Origin: UBA1367 sp040268355
GTDB taxonomy: Bacteria > Actinomycetota > Coriobacteriia > Coriobacteriales > Atopobiaceae
DNA: 56,687 nt
NCBI GenBank assembly: GCA_040268355.1
Contig: JAWRIT010000150.1
Coordinates: 1-56,687 of the forward strand
Reading direction: 5' to 3'
Shown: positions 24,651-33,772 of the stretch, piece after piece
Layout of the letters: each line of letters starts with the position of its first letter
How positions within the stretch are numbered: position 1 is the stretch's first letter
Translations under genes and position numbers: made by a program
The notes under the pieces: model-generated
Told to the model about the DNA's origin: nothing
What the model saw: the letters and a program-made list of their open reading frames with translations, nothing else
The model's database searches: none

Positions 24651-27600
24651 ATGAGCAAGGGAAAGGACAAGAGGCCAAGGAGGAGGGGAGTGCGCCTTTG
24701 GGCCGTGCTCACCGTCGTCTTCGCGCTGCTGTGCGTCGGCCTTGTGGTTGGCCGATTCGTGGCGGAAGGCTATGAGACCGCGATCAACACCTTCCTGGAC
24801 GCACCGACGACGGAGATCCGTCGTGGCGACGACGAGGGAGTGGACACCGAATACTACAAAAGCGACTACGAGAACGAGGACGAACTGAACGAGCGGAGCG
24901 CCGAGGTCGCCGAGCGCCTTGAGGCCGAGGGCGCCGTCCTGCTCTTCAACGACGATGATGCGCTGCCCCTGGCACAGGGCTCCAACGTGAGCCTCGTGAG
25001 TCACTCCTCGGTCGATCCCGTCTACGGGGGAACCGGCTCCGGCCAGATCGACGCCTCGACGGCGCCGACGTTCATGACCGCCCTGACCGACGCGGGGCTC
25101 AGCGTGAACCAGACGCTCTGGGACTTCTACAGTTCCGAGGACATCCAGGCAAACTACAGCCGGATCATCCCCGAGGGCGTGATTGGCGCGAGCGCCGCCG
25201 AGCCGACGAGCGAGTATGCGGCCAACGAGGTTCCCTGGGACGAGGTCGAGACCGCCGCAGGAGACTCCTTCGCCAGCTTTGGGGACGCGGCGATCTTCGT
25301 GCTCTCGCGCTCCGGCGGCGAGGGCGCCGACCTCCCCGACGGCACCACCCCGACCGACCTGGCCGAGACCTCCGCCATGCGGGCATGGGTCCTCTCGAGC
25401 TCCCCAGACGGTGACTACCTGGCCCTCTCGCCCGAGGAGCAGGAGAACCTTGCGGGACTCAAGGCCCTCAAGGACGCGGGCACGATCTCGAGGATCGTCG
25501 TGATCATCAACTCCTCCAACGCCCTCGACTGCAGCTTCCTCGATCCGGCGGTCGGCGGCACGGACTACGGCATCGACGCCGCGCTGTGGATCGGCGACCC
25601 GGGCCAGATGGGTCTCAACGCCGTGGGCAAGATCCTCGTGGGCGACGTGAATCCCTCCGGCAGCCTCGTGGACACCTTCGCCCACGACAACGCCACGGCT
25701 CCTGCGCTGGTCAACTTCTACCCCGCATCCTGGACCAACGTCGCGGAGGCGGAGCTGGGCACCTCCAACAGCAACTACACGCTCTATGCCGAGGGCATCT
25801 ATGTGGGGTATCGCTACTACGAGACCCGCTACGAGGACTACGTGATGGAGGCCGGCAACGCCGGTGACTATGACTACGCCTCCACCGTCGCCTTCCCCTT
25901 CGGCCACAGCGACTCCTACACCACCTTCGCCTTCAGCGACTTCGAGCTGGTCGACGACGGCGACAGCCTTACGGTGACGGTCAGCGTGACCAACACCGGC
26001 GAGGTTGCTGGCAAGAAGGCCGTGCAGGTCTACGGTCAGCAGCCCTACACCAGCTACGACCAGGAGAACGGCATCGAGAAGTCCTCCGTGGAGCTCGTCG
26101 GCTACGACAAGACCGACCTGCTCGAGCCGGGTGCCAGCCAAAGCGTGACGGTCACCGTCGACAAGGGCTCCCTGGCGAGCTACGACGCCAACGGCGCCCA
26201 GACCTACGTGCTCGACGCCGGCGACTACTACCTCACCGTCGCCACGGGCGCCCATGAGGCCGTGAACAACATCCTTGCCGCCAAGGGCTACACCCCCGAG
26301 AGCACTGACGGGCGCATGGACGCGGCGGGCGACGTCTCGCTCGTGGGCTCGTTCAACAACGCCGAACTCGACACGACCACCTACAGCGTCTCCGCCACCG
26401 GGCAGCCGATCGTCAACGTGCTCGACGCTGGCGACCCCAACCGTGCCGAGGTCACTCCCGGCAACGTGACCTACCTCTCGCGTTCCGACTGGACGGGCAC
26501 CTGGCCCGAGCGTCCGTCGTGGGAGGCCACAGAGGAGATCCTCGCCGCCCTCGCCGACTCCACCTACACCGAGCCCAACACCGAAGGCACCCTGCCCACG
26601 CAGGGGGCGGAGGGCGACCTCACCCTCGCCCAGATGATCGGCAAGGACTATGACGACCCGGCATGGGAGGGCCTTCTGGACCAGCTGACCTTCGATGACA
26701 TGAACGAGCTCATCACCCTGGGTGGCCATACCACCAAGGGCCTGGTCTCCGTGTCCAAGCCGGCCACCAAGGACGAGAACGGTCCGCAGGGCCTCACCGC
26801 CGCGCTGTTCGGCGGCGTCACCGGCATGGCCTACACCTCCGAGGACGTCATGGCGGCGACCTTCAATGACGAGCTGCTCTATGAGGTGGGTGCCCTTATC
26901 GGCGAGGATTGCCTGCATGCGGGATTCTCCGGCCTGTACGGCCCCGGCCTCAACATGCACCGCTTCGCCTACGGCGGGCGCAACTTCGAGTACTACTCCG
27001 AGGACCCCTTCATCGCGGGCAGCATCTGCGCCTCCGAATGCCGTGGCATCGTCTCCAAGGGCGTCTACGTCTACCTCAAGCACTATGCCCTCAACGAGAT
27101 CGAGACCGGCCGCAACGGTCAGAGCATCTGGTTGAACGAGCAGACGGCCCGTGAGATCTACCTCAGGCCCTTCGAGCTTGCCGTCAGAGGAAACGACGGG
27201 GAGGGCATCGGCGTCATGAACGCCTTCGTGCGCATTGGCTGTATCTGGACCGGCGCCAGCGAGGGCATGCAGACCACTATCCTTCGCGACGAGTGGGGCG
27301 CCAAGGGCATCAACATCACGGACTTCTCCGGCTACAACCCCTACATGGACACGACTGACGGCCTGCTTGCCGGCACCGAGCTGTGGGACAGCACGGTCAG
27401 CATGATCCATACCGCCAAGCTCGCGCAGTTCTCGTCCGACCCGACCATCGTGGAGGCCATGCGTGGCGCGTCCCGGCGCATCCTCTACACGGTGGCCAAC
27501 AGCAACGCCATGAACGGCTGGGGTCCCAACGACCGTCTGGTGACCATAGAGCCGTGGTGGAAGCGTGCGGCCCTCGCCGTCAACGTGGCCTTGGGAGGCC

Positions 27601-27677
27601 TCGCCCTCGCCTCGGCGTTCATGACCTACCGAGCCATCAGGCGCAACGAGCTGGTCACGCCCAAGAAGGCCGCGTAA
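24651..27677 (+). CDS. Circularly permuted GH3 beta-glycosidase with membrane segments at both ends
   Basis: Glycosidase of 1008 aa in the GH3 family with the domain order reversed. The alpha/beta sandwich comes first (residues 80-400; EAEGAVLLFNDDDALPL, VNPSGSLVDTF), then a fibronectin-III-like domain (about 440-560; SDFELVDDGDSLTVTVSV). The TIM barrel is last (about 680-960), with the probable nucleophile Asp891 in NITDFSG and the YLKHYALNEIE substrate segment. Hydrophobic spans at about residues 14-36 and 972-995 suggest membrane anchoring at both ends, with the catalytic part outside. Typical GH3 enzymes run barrel, sandwich, FnIII. The start at 24651 has AAGGAG upstream; the upstream in-frame extension is not homologous. 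Confidence 0.88.
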   Translation: MSKGKDKRPRRRGVRLWAVLTVVFALLCVGLVVGRFVAEGYETAINTFLDAPTTEIRRGDDEGVDTEYYKSDYENEDELNERSAEVAERLEAEGAVLLFNDDDALPLAQGSNVSLVSHSSVDPVYGGTGSGQIDASTAPTFMTALTDAGLSVNQTLWDFYSSEDIQANYSRIIPEGVIGASAAEPTSEYAANEVPWDEVETAAGDSFASFGDAAIFVLSRSGGEGADLPDGTTPTDLAETSAMRAWVLSSSPDGDYLALSPEEQENLAGLKALKDAGTISRIVVIINSSNALDCSFLDPAVGGTDYGIDAALWIGDPGQMGLNAVGKILVGDVNPSGSLVDTFAHDNATAPALVNFYPASWTNVAEAELGTSNSNYTLYAEGIYVGYRYYETRYEDYVMEAGNAGDYDYASTVAFPFGHSDSYTTFAFSDFELVDDGDSLTVTVSVTNTGEVAGKKAVQVYGQQPYTSYDQENGIEKSSVELVGYDKTDLLEPGASQSVTVTVDKGSLASYDANGAQTYVLDAGDYYLTVATGAHEAVNNILAAKGYTPESTDGRMDAAGDVSLVGSFNNAELDTTTYSVSATGQPIVNVLDAGDPNRAEVTPGNVTYLSRSDWTGTWPERPSWEATEEILAALADSTYTEPNTEGTLPTQGAEGDLTLAQMIGKDYDDPAWEGLLDQLTFDDMNELITLGGHTTKGLVSVSKPATKDENGPQGLTAALFGGVTGMAYTSEDVMAATFNDELLYEVGALIGEDCLHAGFSGLYGPGLNMHRFAYGGRNFEYYSEDPFIAGSICASECRGIVSKGVYVYLKHYALNEIETGRNGQSIWLNEQTAREIYLRPFELAVRGNDGEGIGVMNAFVRIGCIWTGASEGMQTTILRDEWGAKGINITDFSGYNPYMDTTDGLLAGTELWDSTVSMIHTAKLAQFSSDPTIVEAMRGASRRILYTVANSNAMNGWGPNDRLVTIEPWWKRAALAVNVALGGLALASAFMTYRAIRRNELVTPKKAA

Positions 27678-27747
27678 CCATCCGCCTCACCGGTGGCCCG
27701 GCCCCGTGCCGGGCCACCACACGTTGGCGACGAGCGAAGGAGAGAGC

Positions 27748-29370
27748 GTGTCACAGCGAGTCCAAGACGACGCACATCGCGCGGGAGATCGGGCAGACGA
27801 GGGCCTGAACAGGGCGAAGCTCTACCAGCTCGTCCTCTTCCCCTTCAACAACGGGGCGACCAACGTCTACTTCGTGCTGCTCATGAACTACACCATGTAC
27901 CATGCCTCGGGCGTGTTGGGCCTCGCCGTGGCCTTCGCCACGACGATGGTCACCGTCACGCGCGCGTTCGACGCGTTCATCGACCCGGTCGTGGGCATGT
28001 TCATCGACAGGACCGAGACGCGCTTTGGCAAGTTCCGCCCCTTCATGGTGCTGGGCAACCTCACCATGGTGTTCTCGGCGCTCGTCATGTTCTTTGGGAC
28101 GCGTGCGATTCCCGCGTCGATGATGCCCCTGCGCTATGTCGCCTACACGGCCATCTACGTCCTGTTCATGGTGGGCTACTCCATCCAGACCTCCTGCACG
28201 CGCTCGGGTCAGACCGTGCTCACCAACGACCCCAAGCAGCGGCCCACCTTCACGCTCGTCAACACCGTGGCGTCGCTCGTGGGCATGGGCCTCACCCAGG
28301 TCGTCGCCATCATCTTCGGCGGCATCTACGGCTACGGCTCCGAGCAGTTCTTCAACATCCTCATCCCTCTGTGCGCCCTGCTCTCGGCCGGGCTCACCGC
28401 GCTTGCCGTCATCGGCATCGCCGGCAAGGACCGCCACGAGTTCTATGGGCTCGGCGGCACCGAGGACGGGGAGGCGCCCCAGATGCGCCTGCGCGACTAC
28501 ATTCCCATCCTCAAGGAGAACCACGAGCTCCAACGTCTCATCGTGGCCGCCTCGGGCACGAAGTTCGCCTTCTCGGTGGCCACGAACACGGCGGTGGGAT
28601 GCCTGCTCTACGCCTGCCTCATGGGCGACTACCAGAACCTCTACATGCCCATGTACGTGATCGGCTACGTCTTCTCGGCGCCGTTCTTCGTGGGAGGGCT
28701 CAGGATGAGCCAGCGCTTTGGCCAGAAGCGGACGCTCGTGACCTTCACTGCCGTCGCGCTCGCCTGCTACCTCGCGGTCACCGTCCTGCTCGCCCTGTGG
28801 AGCCCTGGTGATCCCGCCCGCACCCTCTCGCTCTTCTCCACCGAGGGCGGCTTCCACCTCACGCTCAACGCCTACACCATCGCGTTCGTGATCTTCTACG
28901 GCATCGGGTATGGCGCGTACTACTCCACGGCCGACATGTCCATCCCCATGGTGGCCGACGTCTCCGACTACGAGACCTACCGCACGGGCAGCTACGTGCC
29001 CGGCGTCATCGGCACGCTCTTCTCCTTCGCCGACAAGCTCGTGAGCTCGCTGTCGACCACCGTCGTGGGGGCGGCCGTCGCGCTGGTGGGCCTCACCGAG
29101 CTGCCCGACGCCCATACGCCCTACGTGGAGGGCATGCAGCCGCTCACCATCCTGCTCTTCTGCGTGATCCCCATGGTCGCGTGGGTGCTCACGCTCCTCT
29201 CCATGAGGGGATATCGCCTTACGGGCACCCGTATGGAGGAGATCCAGGCCGTCAATGGCGCGCGCAAGGAGGCCATCGAGGCCGGCATGTCCGTCGAGGA
29301 GGCGCTTGTCACCTGGCGGACGCTCGAGGACGTCACCACCACGCCCGCCCGGGCCGAGGCTCGCAGGTAA
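27748..29370 (+). CDS. GPH-family sugar:cation symporter (MFS)
   Basis: Membrane transporter of 540 aa of the glycoside-pentoside-hexuronide family, about twelve hydrophobic spans. Family landmarks are DAFIDPVVGMFIDRTETRFGK early in the protein, written here in part, the RSGQTVLTNDPKQRP loop, and YYSTADMSIPMVADVSDYE in the second half. It probably imports a glucuronoside or other uronate-bearing glycoside with a cation. A GTG at 27748 is chosen because GAAGGAG precedes it by 6 nt and it begins the hydrophilic N-terminal tail. It lies 70 nt after GH3 and 65 nt before UxuB, which suggests one operon. Confidence 0.88.
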   Translation: MSQRVQDDAHRAGDRADEGLNRAKLYQLVLFPFNNGATNVYFVLLMNYTMYHASGVLGLAVAFATTMVTVTRAFDAFIDPVVGMFIDRTETRFGKFRPFMVLGNLTMVFSALVMFFGTRAIPASMMPLRYVAYTAIYVLFMVGYSIQTSCTRSGQTVLTNDPKQRPTFTLVNTVASLVGMGLTQVVAIIFGGIYGYGSEQFFNILIPLCALLSAGLTALAVIGIAGKDRHEFYGLGGTEDGEAPQMRLRDYIPILKENHELQRLIVAASGTKFAFSVATNTAVGCLLYACLMGDYQNLYMPMYVIGYVFSAPFFVGGLRMSQRFGQKRTLVTFTAVALACYLAVTVLLALWSPGDPARTLSLFSTEGGFHLTLNAYTIAFVIFYGIGYGAYYSTADMSIPMVADVSDYETYRTGSYVPGVIGTLFSFADKLVSSLSTTVVGAAVALVGLTELPDAHTPYVEGMQPLTILLFCVIPMVAWVLTLLSMRGYRLTGTRMEEIQAVNGARKEAIEAGMSVEEALVTWRTLEDVTTTPARAEARR

Positions 29371-29435
29371 GGACGAGAGGAAGGTGGCTGCCGCCGCAGC
29401 CTCCGGCAACGAGAACACGAAAGAGGAGAAAGACC

Positions 29436-31049
29436 ATGGCAAGACTTTCCCAATGGGCCGCGGACCACGACGAGCTCGCTCGCAGGGGCGTGATCCTGCC
29501 TGCGGTCGACATGGGGTCCGTCAAGGCCGCCGGACGCGCCCAGCCTCGCTGGGTTCATGTGGGCGGCGGCAACCTCTACCGAGCCTTTCATGCGGAGGTC
29601 GCGCAGGACCTCGCCGACGCGGGCCTGCTCGACCGGGGCGTCGCGGTAGTGGAGACCTTCCAGCCCTTCACGGTCGACGAGGTCTACGCCCCCTACGACA
29701 ACGACATCCTGCAGGTCGTCATGGCGGAGGACGGGAGTCTGAGGGAGCGCGTGCTCGCCGCCACGGCGGACGCCCGCTTTGCGAACCCGACGCGTCCCGA
29801 GGACTGGCGGCTCACGCGCGCCTGGTTCGAGAGCCCCGAGCTCCAGCTGGTGACCCTCACGATCACCGAGAAGGGCTACGCGGTGCGCGGCGCGGACGGC
29901 GAGCTCCTCGCTCCCGTCGCCGCCGAGATCGCGGCCGGGCCGGACGCCCCCGCGAGCTCGATGGGCATCGTCGCCTCCCTGCTGCACGCGCGCTTCCTGG
30001 CGGGCGCGACGCCCATCGCCCTGGTCTCGACCGACAACTTCTCGCGCAACGGCGAGCGTTTCCGCGAGGCGGTGCTCACCGTCGTTGCGGGATGGCTCGA
30101 GCAGGGCCATGTCGGCCAGGGCTTCGTGTCCTACGTGTCCGACGAGGCGCACGTGAGCTTCCCGTGGTCCATGGTCGATCGCATCACCCCCAACCCCTCT
30201 CCCGAGGTGGCGAGCCATCTTGCCGACGAGGGCTGGGAGGACCTCGCCCTCATCGACAGCCCGGGCGGCTCGTCCTTTGCGGGCTTCTCCAACACCGAGG
30301 AGGCGCGCTACCTGGTGGTCGAGGACAGCTTCCCCAACGGCCGTCCGGCCCTCGAGAAGGCCGGCGTGATCATGTGCGACCGAGAGACCGCCGAGCGGGC
30401 CGACACCATGAAGGTGACCGCCTGCCTGAACCCCCTGCACACGGCGCTCGCCGTCTTTGGCTGTTTGCTGGGCTACACCCGCATCTGGCAGGAGATGGAG
30501 AACCCCGACCTGGTGGCGCTCGTCCGTCACCTGGGCTATGACGAGGCCCTGCCCGTCGTGGAGGACCCCCGTGTCATCGACCCCCAGGTCTTCATCGACG
30601 AGCTGCTCTCCAAGCGCCTCCCCAACAAGGCCCTGCCCGACGCCCCCCAGCGCATCGCCACGGACACGTCGCAGAAGGTCCCCATCCGCTACGGTCACAC
30701 ACTGGCGGCCTACGTCTCGGCGGGCAAGGACCCCTCGCAGCTCACCTTCATCCCGCTCGCCATCGCCGGCTGGCTTCGGTACCTGCTGGGCGTGGACGAT
30801 AGGGGAGCGAAGTTCCCCTGCAGCCCCGACCCCATGCTCGACGAGCTCCAGAAGCGTCTCGCCCCGCTTGCGCTCGGCGAGACCGATCCCCAGGTTGTGC
30901 ACGCTACGGTGGAGCCCATCCTCTCCAACGAGAAGATCTTCGGCCTCGATCTCTATGATGGAGGCGTGGGCGAGAAGGTCGAGGGAATGCTGCTCGAGAT
31001 GCTCGCCGGTCCGGGCGCCGTCGCCACAACCATCTCACGGTATGTCTAG
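29436..31049 (+). CDS. uxuB: Fructuronate reductase (mannitol dehydrogenase family)
   Basis: NAD-dependent polyol/uronate dehydrogenase of 537 aa. It reduces D-fructuronate to D-mannonate in glucuronate catabolism. The Rossmann half has the family start WVHVGGGNLYRAFHAEV and STDNFSRNG. The C-terminal half has the catalytic TACLNPLHTALAVFGCLLGY segment, with the lysine just before it in DTMKVTACLNP. The length suits the UxuB subgroup. The ATG at 29436 follows AAGAGGAGAAAG. It is followed after 12 nt by uxuA and then uxaC, which makes the assignment secure. Confidence 0.92.
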   Translation: MARLSQWAADHDELARRGVILPAVDMGSVKAAGRAQPRWVHVGGGNLYRAFHAEVAQDLADAGLLDRGVAVVETFQPFTVDEVYAPYDNDILQVVMAEDGSLRERVLAATADARFANPTRPEDWRLTRAWFESPELQLVTLTITEKGYAVRGADGELLAPVAAEIAAGPDAPASSMGIVASLLHARFLAGATPIALVSTDNFSRNGERFREAVLTVVAGWLEQGHVGQGFVSYVSDEAHVSFPWSMVDRITPNPSPEVASHLADEGWEDLALIDSPGGSSFAGFSNTEEARYLVVEDSFPNGRPALEKAGVIMCDRETAERADTMKVTACLNPLHTALAVFGCLLGYTRIWQEMENPDLVALVRHLGYDEALPVVEDPRVIDPQVFIDELLSKRLPNKALPDAPQRIATDTSQKVPIRYGHTLAAYVSAGKDPSQLTFIPLAIAGWLRYLLGVDDRGAKFPCSPDPMLDELQKRLAPLALGETDPQVVHATVEPILSNEKIFGLDLYDGGVGEKVEGMLLEMLAGPGAVATTISRYV

Positions 31050-31061
31050 GAGGAAACCCCC

Positions 31062-32147
31062 ATGGAACTCACCTTTCGTTGGTACGGCAGCGACTCCGAG
31101 AAGATCACGCTGCAGCAGATCAAGCAGATCCCGGGCGTCGACGGCATCGTCGGCTGCCTCATGGACGTTCCCGTAGGCGAGGTCTGGCCCGAGGAGCGGA
31201 TCGCCGCGCTCGTGGACGAGGTCGAGGCGGCGGGCCTCACGCTCAAGGTCATCGAGTCGGTCAACGTCTCCGACGCCATCAAGGCGGGGCTTCCCGAGCG
31301 CGAGCGCCACATCGAGAACTACCGGCAGACCATCAGAAACCTCGCCAAGCACGGCATCAAGGTGATCTGCTACAACTTCATGCCGGTGTTCGACTGGATC
31401 AAGAGCGACCTGCACTACCAGCTGCCTGACGGCTCGAACACGCTGTGCTTCCGCAGGCGGGACATCCCCGACGATCCCAACGTGCTGCTCGAGCGCTATG
31501 CCCAGGGCACGGAGGACTTCGTCCTTCCCGGCTGGGAGCCCGAGCGTCTGGCGCAGGTCCGTCGGCTCTTCGAGCTGTACCGTGATGTCGACGAGGCGGC
31601 CCTGCGCGCCAACCTCATCCACTTCCTCGAGGCGATCATGCCCACCTGCGAGGAGTGTGACGTCAAGATGGCCATCCACCCCGATGACCCACCCTACTCG
31701 CTCTTCGGCCTGCCGCGCATCATCAAGAATCGCGAGGACCTCGACTGGCTCTGCTCGACCATCGACACCCCCTACAACGGCATCACGCTGTGCTGCGGCT
31801 CGATCGCCGAGGAGCCGGACAACGACCTCTACGGGATCCTCGCCGAGTTCACGAGACGTGGGCGCATCCACTTCGCGCATGTGCGCAACATCCGCTACCT
31901 CGAGCCCGGCGTCAACAAGGACTTCTACGAGGCGGCGCACCCCAGCCCGTGCGGGTCGCTCGACCTGTGGCGCATCGTGCGGGCGCTGCACGACAACGGC
32001 TTCGACGGCTTCATCCGCCCCGACCACGGGCGCATGATCTGGGGGGAGACGGGGCGCGCCGGCTACGGCCTGTACGACCGGGCGCTAGGCGTCGCCTACA
32101 TCAACGGCCTCTGGGAGGCCGTGAGCAAGGATGCGGAGGCGCGCTGA
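31062..32147 (+). CDS. uxuA: Mannonate dehydratase
   Basis: Enzyme of 361 aa converting D-mannonate to 2-keto-3-deoxy-D-gluconate, using a divalent metal. The UxuA barrel begins MELTFRWYGSDSEKITL. Conserved segments include VICYNFMPVFDW, MAIHPDDPPYSLFGLPRI, ITLCCGSIA, IHFAHVRNI and FIRPDHGRMIWGE, which contain the metal-binding His and Cys residues. AGGAGG lies just upstream of the start. Its stop codon overlaps the uxaC start by one base (TGATG). The product KDG needs a kinase that is not in this window before the KDPG aldolase at 52164 can act. Confidence 0.95.
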   Translation: MELTFRWYGSDSEKITLQQIKQIPGVDGIVGCLMDVPVGEVWPEERIAALVDEVEAAGLTLKVIESVNVSDAIKAGLPERERHIENYRQTIRNLAKHGIKVICYNFMPVFDWIKSDLHYQLPDGSNTLCFRRRDIPDDPNVLLERYAQGTEDFVLPGWEPERLAQVRRLFELYRDVDEAALRANLIHFLEAIMPTCEECDVKMAIHPDDPPYSLFGLPRIIKNREDLDWLCSTIDTPYNGITLCCGSIAEEPDNDLYGILAEFTRRGRIHFAHVRNIRYLEPGVNKDFYEAAHPSPCGSLDLWRIVRALHDNGFDGFIRPDHGRMIWGETGRAGYGLYDRALGVAYINGLWEAVSKDAEAR

Positions 32148-33583
32148 TGCTGCTCGACGACGACTTCCTGCTCACCACGCTGTGGGCCAAGCGGCTCTAC
32201 CATGGTCATGCCGAGGGCATGCCCATCATCGACTACCACTGCCACCTCGACCCCCAGGCCATCTGGGAGGACCGGCGCTGGGAGGACCTCTCCCAGGTGT
32301 GGCTGAGGGACGGGGCTGCCGGCGACCACTACAAGTGGCGGCTCATGCGCGCCAACGGCGTGCCCGAGCGCGTCATCACGGGCGAGGCCGAGCCCTACGA
32401 GCGCTACCTTGCCTTCGTCCGTGCGCTCGAGCGTGCGCCGGGCAATCCCGTCTTTGAGTGGAGCCATCTGGAGCTGCGACGCGTCTTTGGGATCGACCTC
32501 GTCATCTGCGAGGCGAACGCCCGCGAGATCTGGGACCGCGCGAACGAGCGGATCGCGGAGGAGGACTTCTCGGCCCGCGGGCTCGTCAGGCGCTTTGACG
32601 TCCGCTGCCTGTGCACCACCGACGGCCCCATCTCCGACCTGCGCTTCCATCGCCTGATTTCCGAGCATGAGGACGAGGTGGGCTTCCGTGTGCTGCCCAC
32701 CTTCAGGCCCGACGGCCTCACGGGGGTGGACCAGGACGGCTTTGCCGCATACTGCGGAGAGCTCTCCCGGATCTCGGGCATCGAGGTCCGCGACTGGGAG
32801 GGCCTGAAGGCTGCGGCGGCCCAGCGCCTTGACGCCTTCCACGAGGTGGGTGGCCGGCTCGCAGACCATGGTGCCAACTCGTTCCGATTCGTGCGAGTAG
32901 GCGAGCAGGAGGTCGCACGTACCGTTGCGACCGCGCTTGGCGGCGGTGCCATCACCTCCGAGCAGGCGGACGCCTACCAGAGCGCGCTCACGCTCTTCCT
33001 GATGGGGGAGTACGCGCGCCGTGGGTGGACCCTGCAGGTCCACGGCAACTGCCTGCGCAACGACTCCTCGGTGGGGCTTGCCGCCGCCGGCCGTGACGCC
33101 GGATTCGACTCGGTCGGTGACCAGGCGGACTTCGTGAGCGAGCTCGCACGCCTCCTCGACGCCGCCCAGGCGGTAGGCGACCTCCCCAAGATGGTCCTCT
33201 ATAGCCTGAACGAATCCGACTACCTGGCGCTCGCCACCCTGTGCGGATCGTTCCAGGGCGATCCCGCAGGGACGCTCGGCGACGTTCGCCAGAGGGTCCA
33301 CTTTGGCAACGCCTGGTGGTTCTGCGACACGTTCTCAGGCATGAAGCACCAGCTCACGACCTATGCGGAACAGAGCCTGCTCGGCAACTTCGTCGGCATG
33401 CTGACCGACTCGCGCAGCTTCCTGTCCTATCCGCGCCACGAGTATTTCCGGCGCGTGCTCTGCCACATGGTGGGGGAGTGGGTCGAGCAGGGGCGCCTTC
33501 CCGAGGACGAGGCGTGGCTCGGCGGGCTGGTCGAGGACATCTGCTACAACAACGCGCACGAGTACTTCGGGTTCTTCTCGTAA
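32147..33583 (+). CDS. uxaC: Glucuronate (uronate) isomerase
   Basis: Aldose-ketose isomerase of 478 aa converting D-glucuronate to D-fructuronate (or galacturonate to tagaturonate). It belongs to the amidohydrolase-superfamily uronate isomerases, with PIIDYHCHLDPQAIW (His31, His33) at the N-terminus, WSHLELRRVFGI, CTTDGPISDL and HFGNAWWFCDTFSGM. Translation starts within the uxuA stop codon (TGATG), so coupling is likely. It is the last gene of the glucuronoside operon; a 12-bp GC hairpin follows at 33607-33646. Confidence 0.95.
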   Translation: MLLDDDFLLTTLWAKRLYHGHAEGMPIIDYHCHLDPQAIWEDRRWEDLSQVWLRDGAAGDHYKWRLMRANGVPERVITGEAEPYERYLAFVRALERAPGNPVFEWSHLELRRVFGIDLVICEANAREIWDRANERIAEEDFSARGLVRRFDVRCLCTTDGPISDLRFHRLISEHEDEVGFRVLPTFRPDGLTGVDQDGFAAYCGELSRISGIEVRDWEGLKAAAAQRLDAFHEVGGRLADHGANSFRFVRVGEQEVARTVATALGGGAITSEQADAYQSALTLFLMGEYARRGWTLQVHGNCLRNDSSVGLAAAGRDAGFDSVGDQADFVSELARLLDAAQAVGDLPKMVLYSLNESDYLALATLCGSFQGDPAGTLGDVRQRVHFGNAWWFCDTFSGMKHQLTTYAEQSLLGNFVGMLTDSRSFLSYPRHEYFRRVLCHMVGEWVEQGRLPEDEAWLGGLVEDICYNNAHEYFGFFS

Positions 33584-33606
33584 GTGGCTGGCACGACGGC
33601 GCCGTT

Positions 33607-33646
33607 GGGGCCGGCACCCGAGCATTGCCTGATCGGTGCCGGCCCC
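33607..33646 (+). terminator. Terminator of the glucuronoside operon
   Basis: GGGGCCGGCACC (33607-33618) pairs perfectly with GGTGCCGGCCCC (33635-33646) around a 16-nt loop, 23 bp after the uxaC stop. Only a short TT follows, so it may be partly Rho-assisted. Confidence 0.7.
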
Positions 33647-33671
33647 TTGTGGTATGCGCGGAGCGTATGTC

Positions 33672-33719
33672 GCCTATATGCGATAGGCATTTTACCTGGG
33701 GCGGGATGAATCCTATAGT
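33672..33719 (+). promoter_or_regulatory. Promoter with adjoining palindromic operator for the CMD-cupin gene
   Basis: TTTACC (33691-33696) and TATAGT (33714-33719) are spaced by 17 bp. Immediately upstream, GCCTAT-ATGCG-ATAGGC (33672-33688) is an exact inverted repeat, ending 2 bp before the -35. The start codon is at 33773. Confidence 0.6.
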
Positions 33720-33772
33720 TGCAGGTAAAGCAGTGCGACAGCTGCGCAAGAACCCGTCAGAAGGAGTGCCCC

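Noticed and set aside
24414..27410. 998-codon open frame on the minus strand
   Set aside because: It is antisense to the GH3 gene; long shadow frames are expected in high-GC DNA, and the translation shows Val/Gly/Asp/His-rich low-complexity sequence with no domain.
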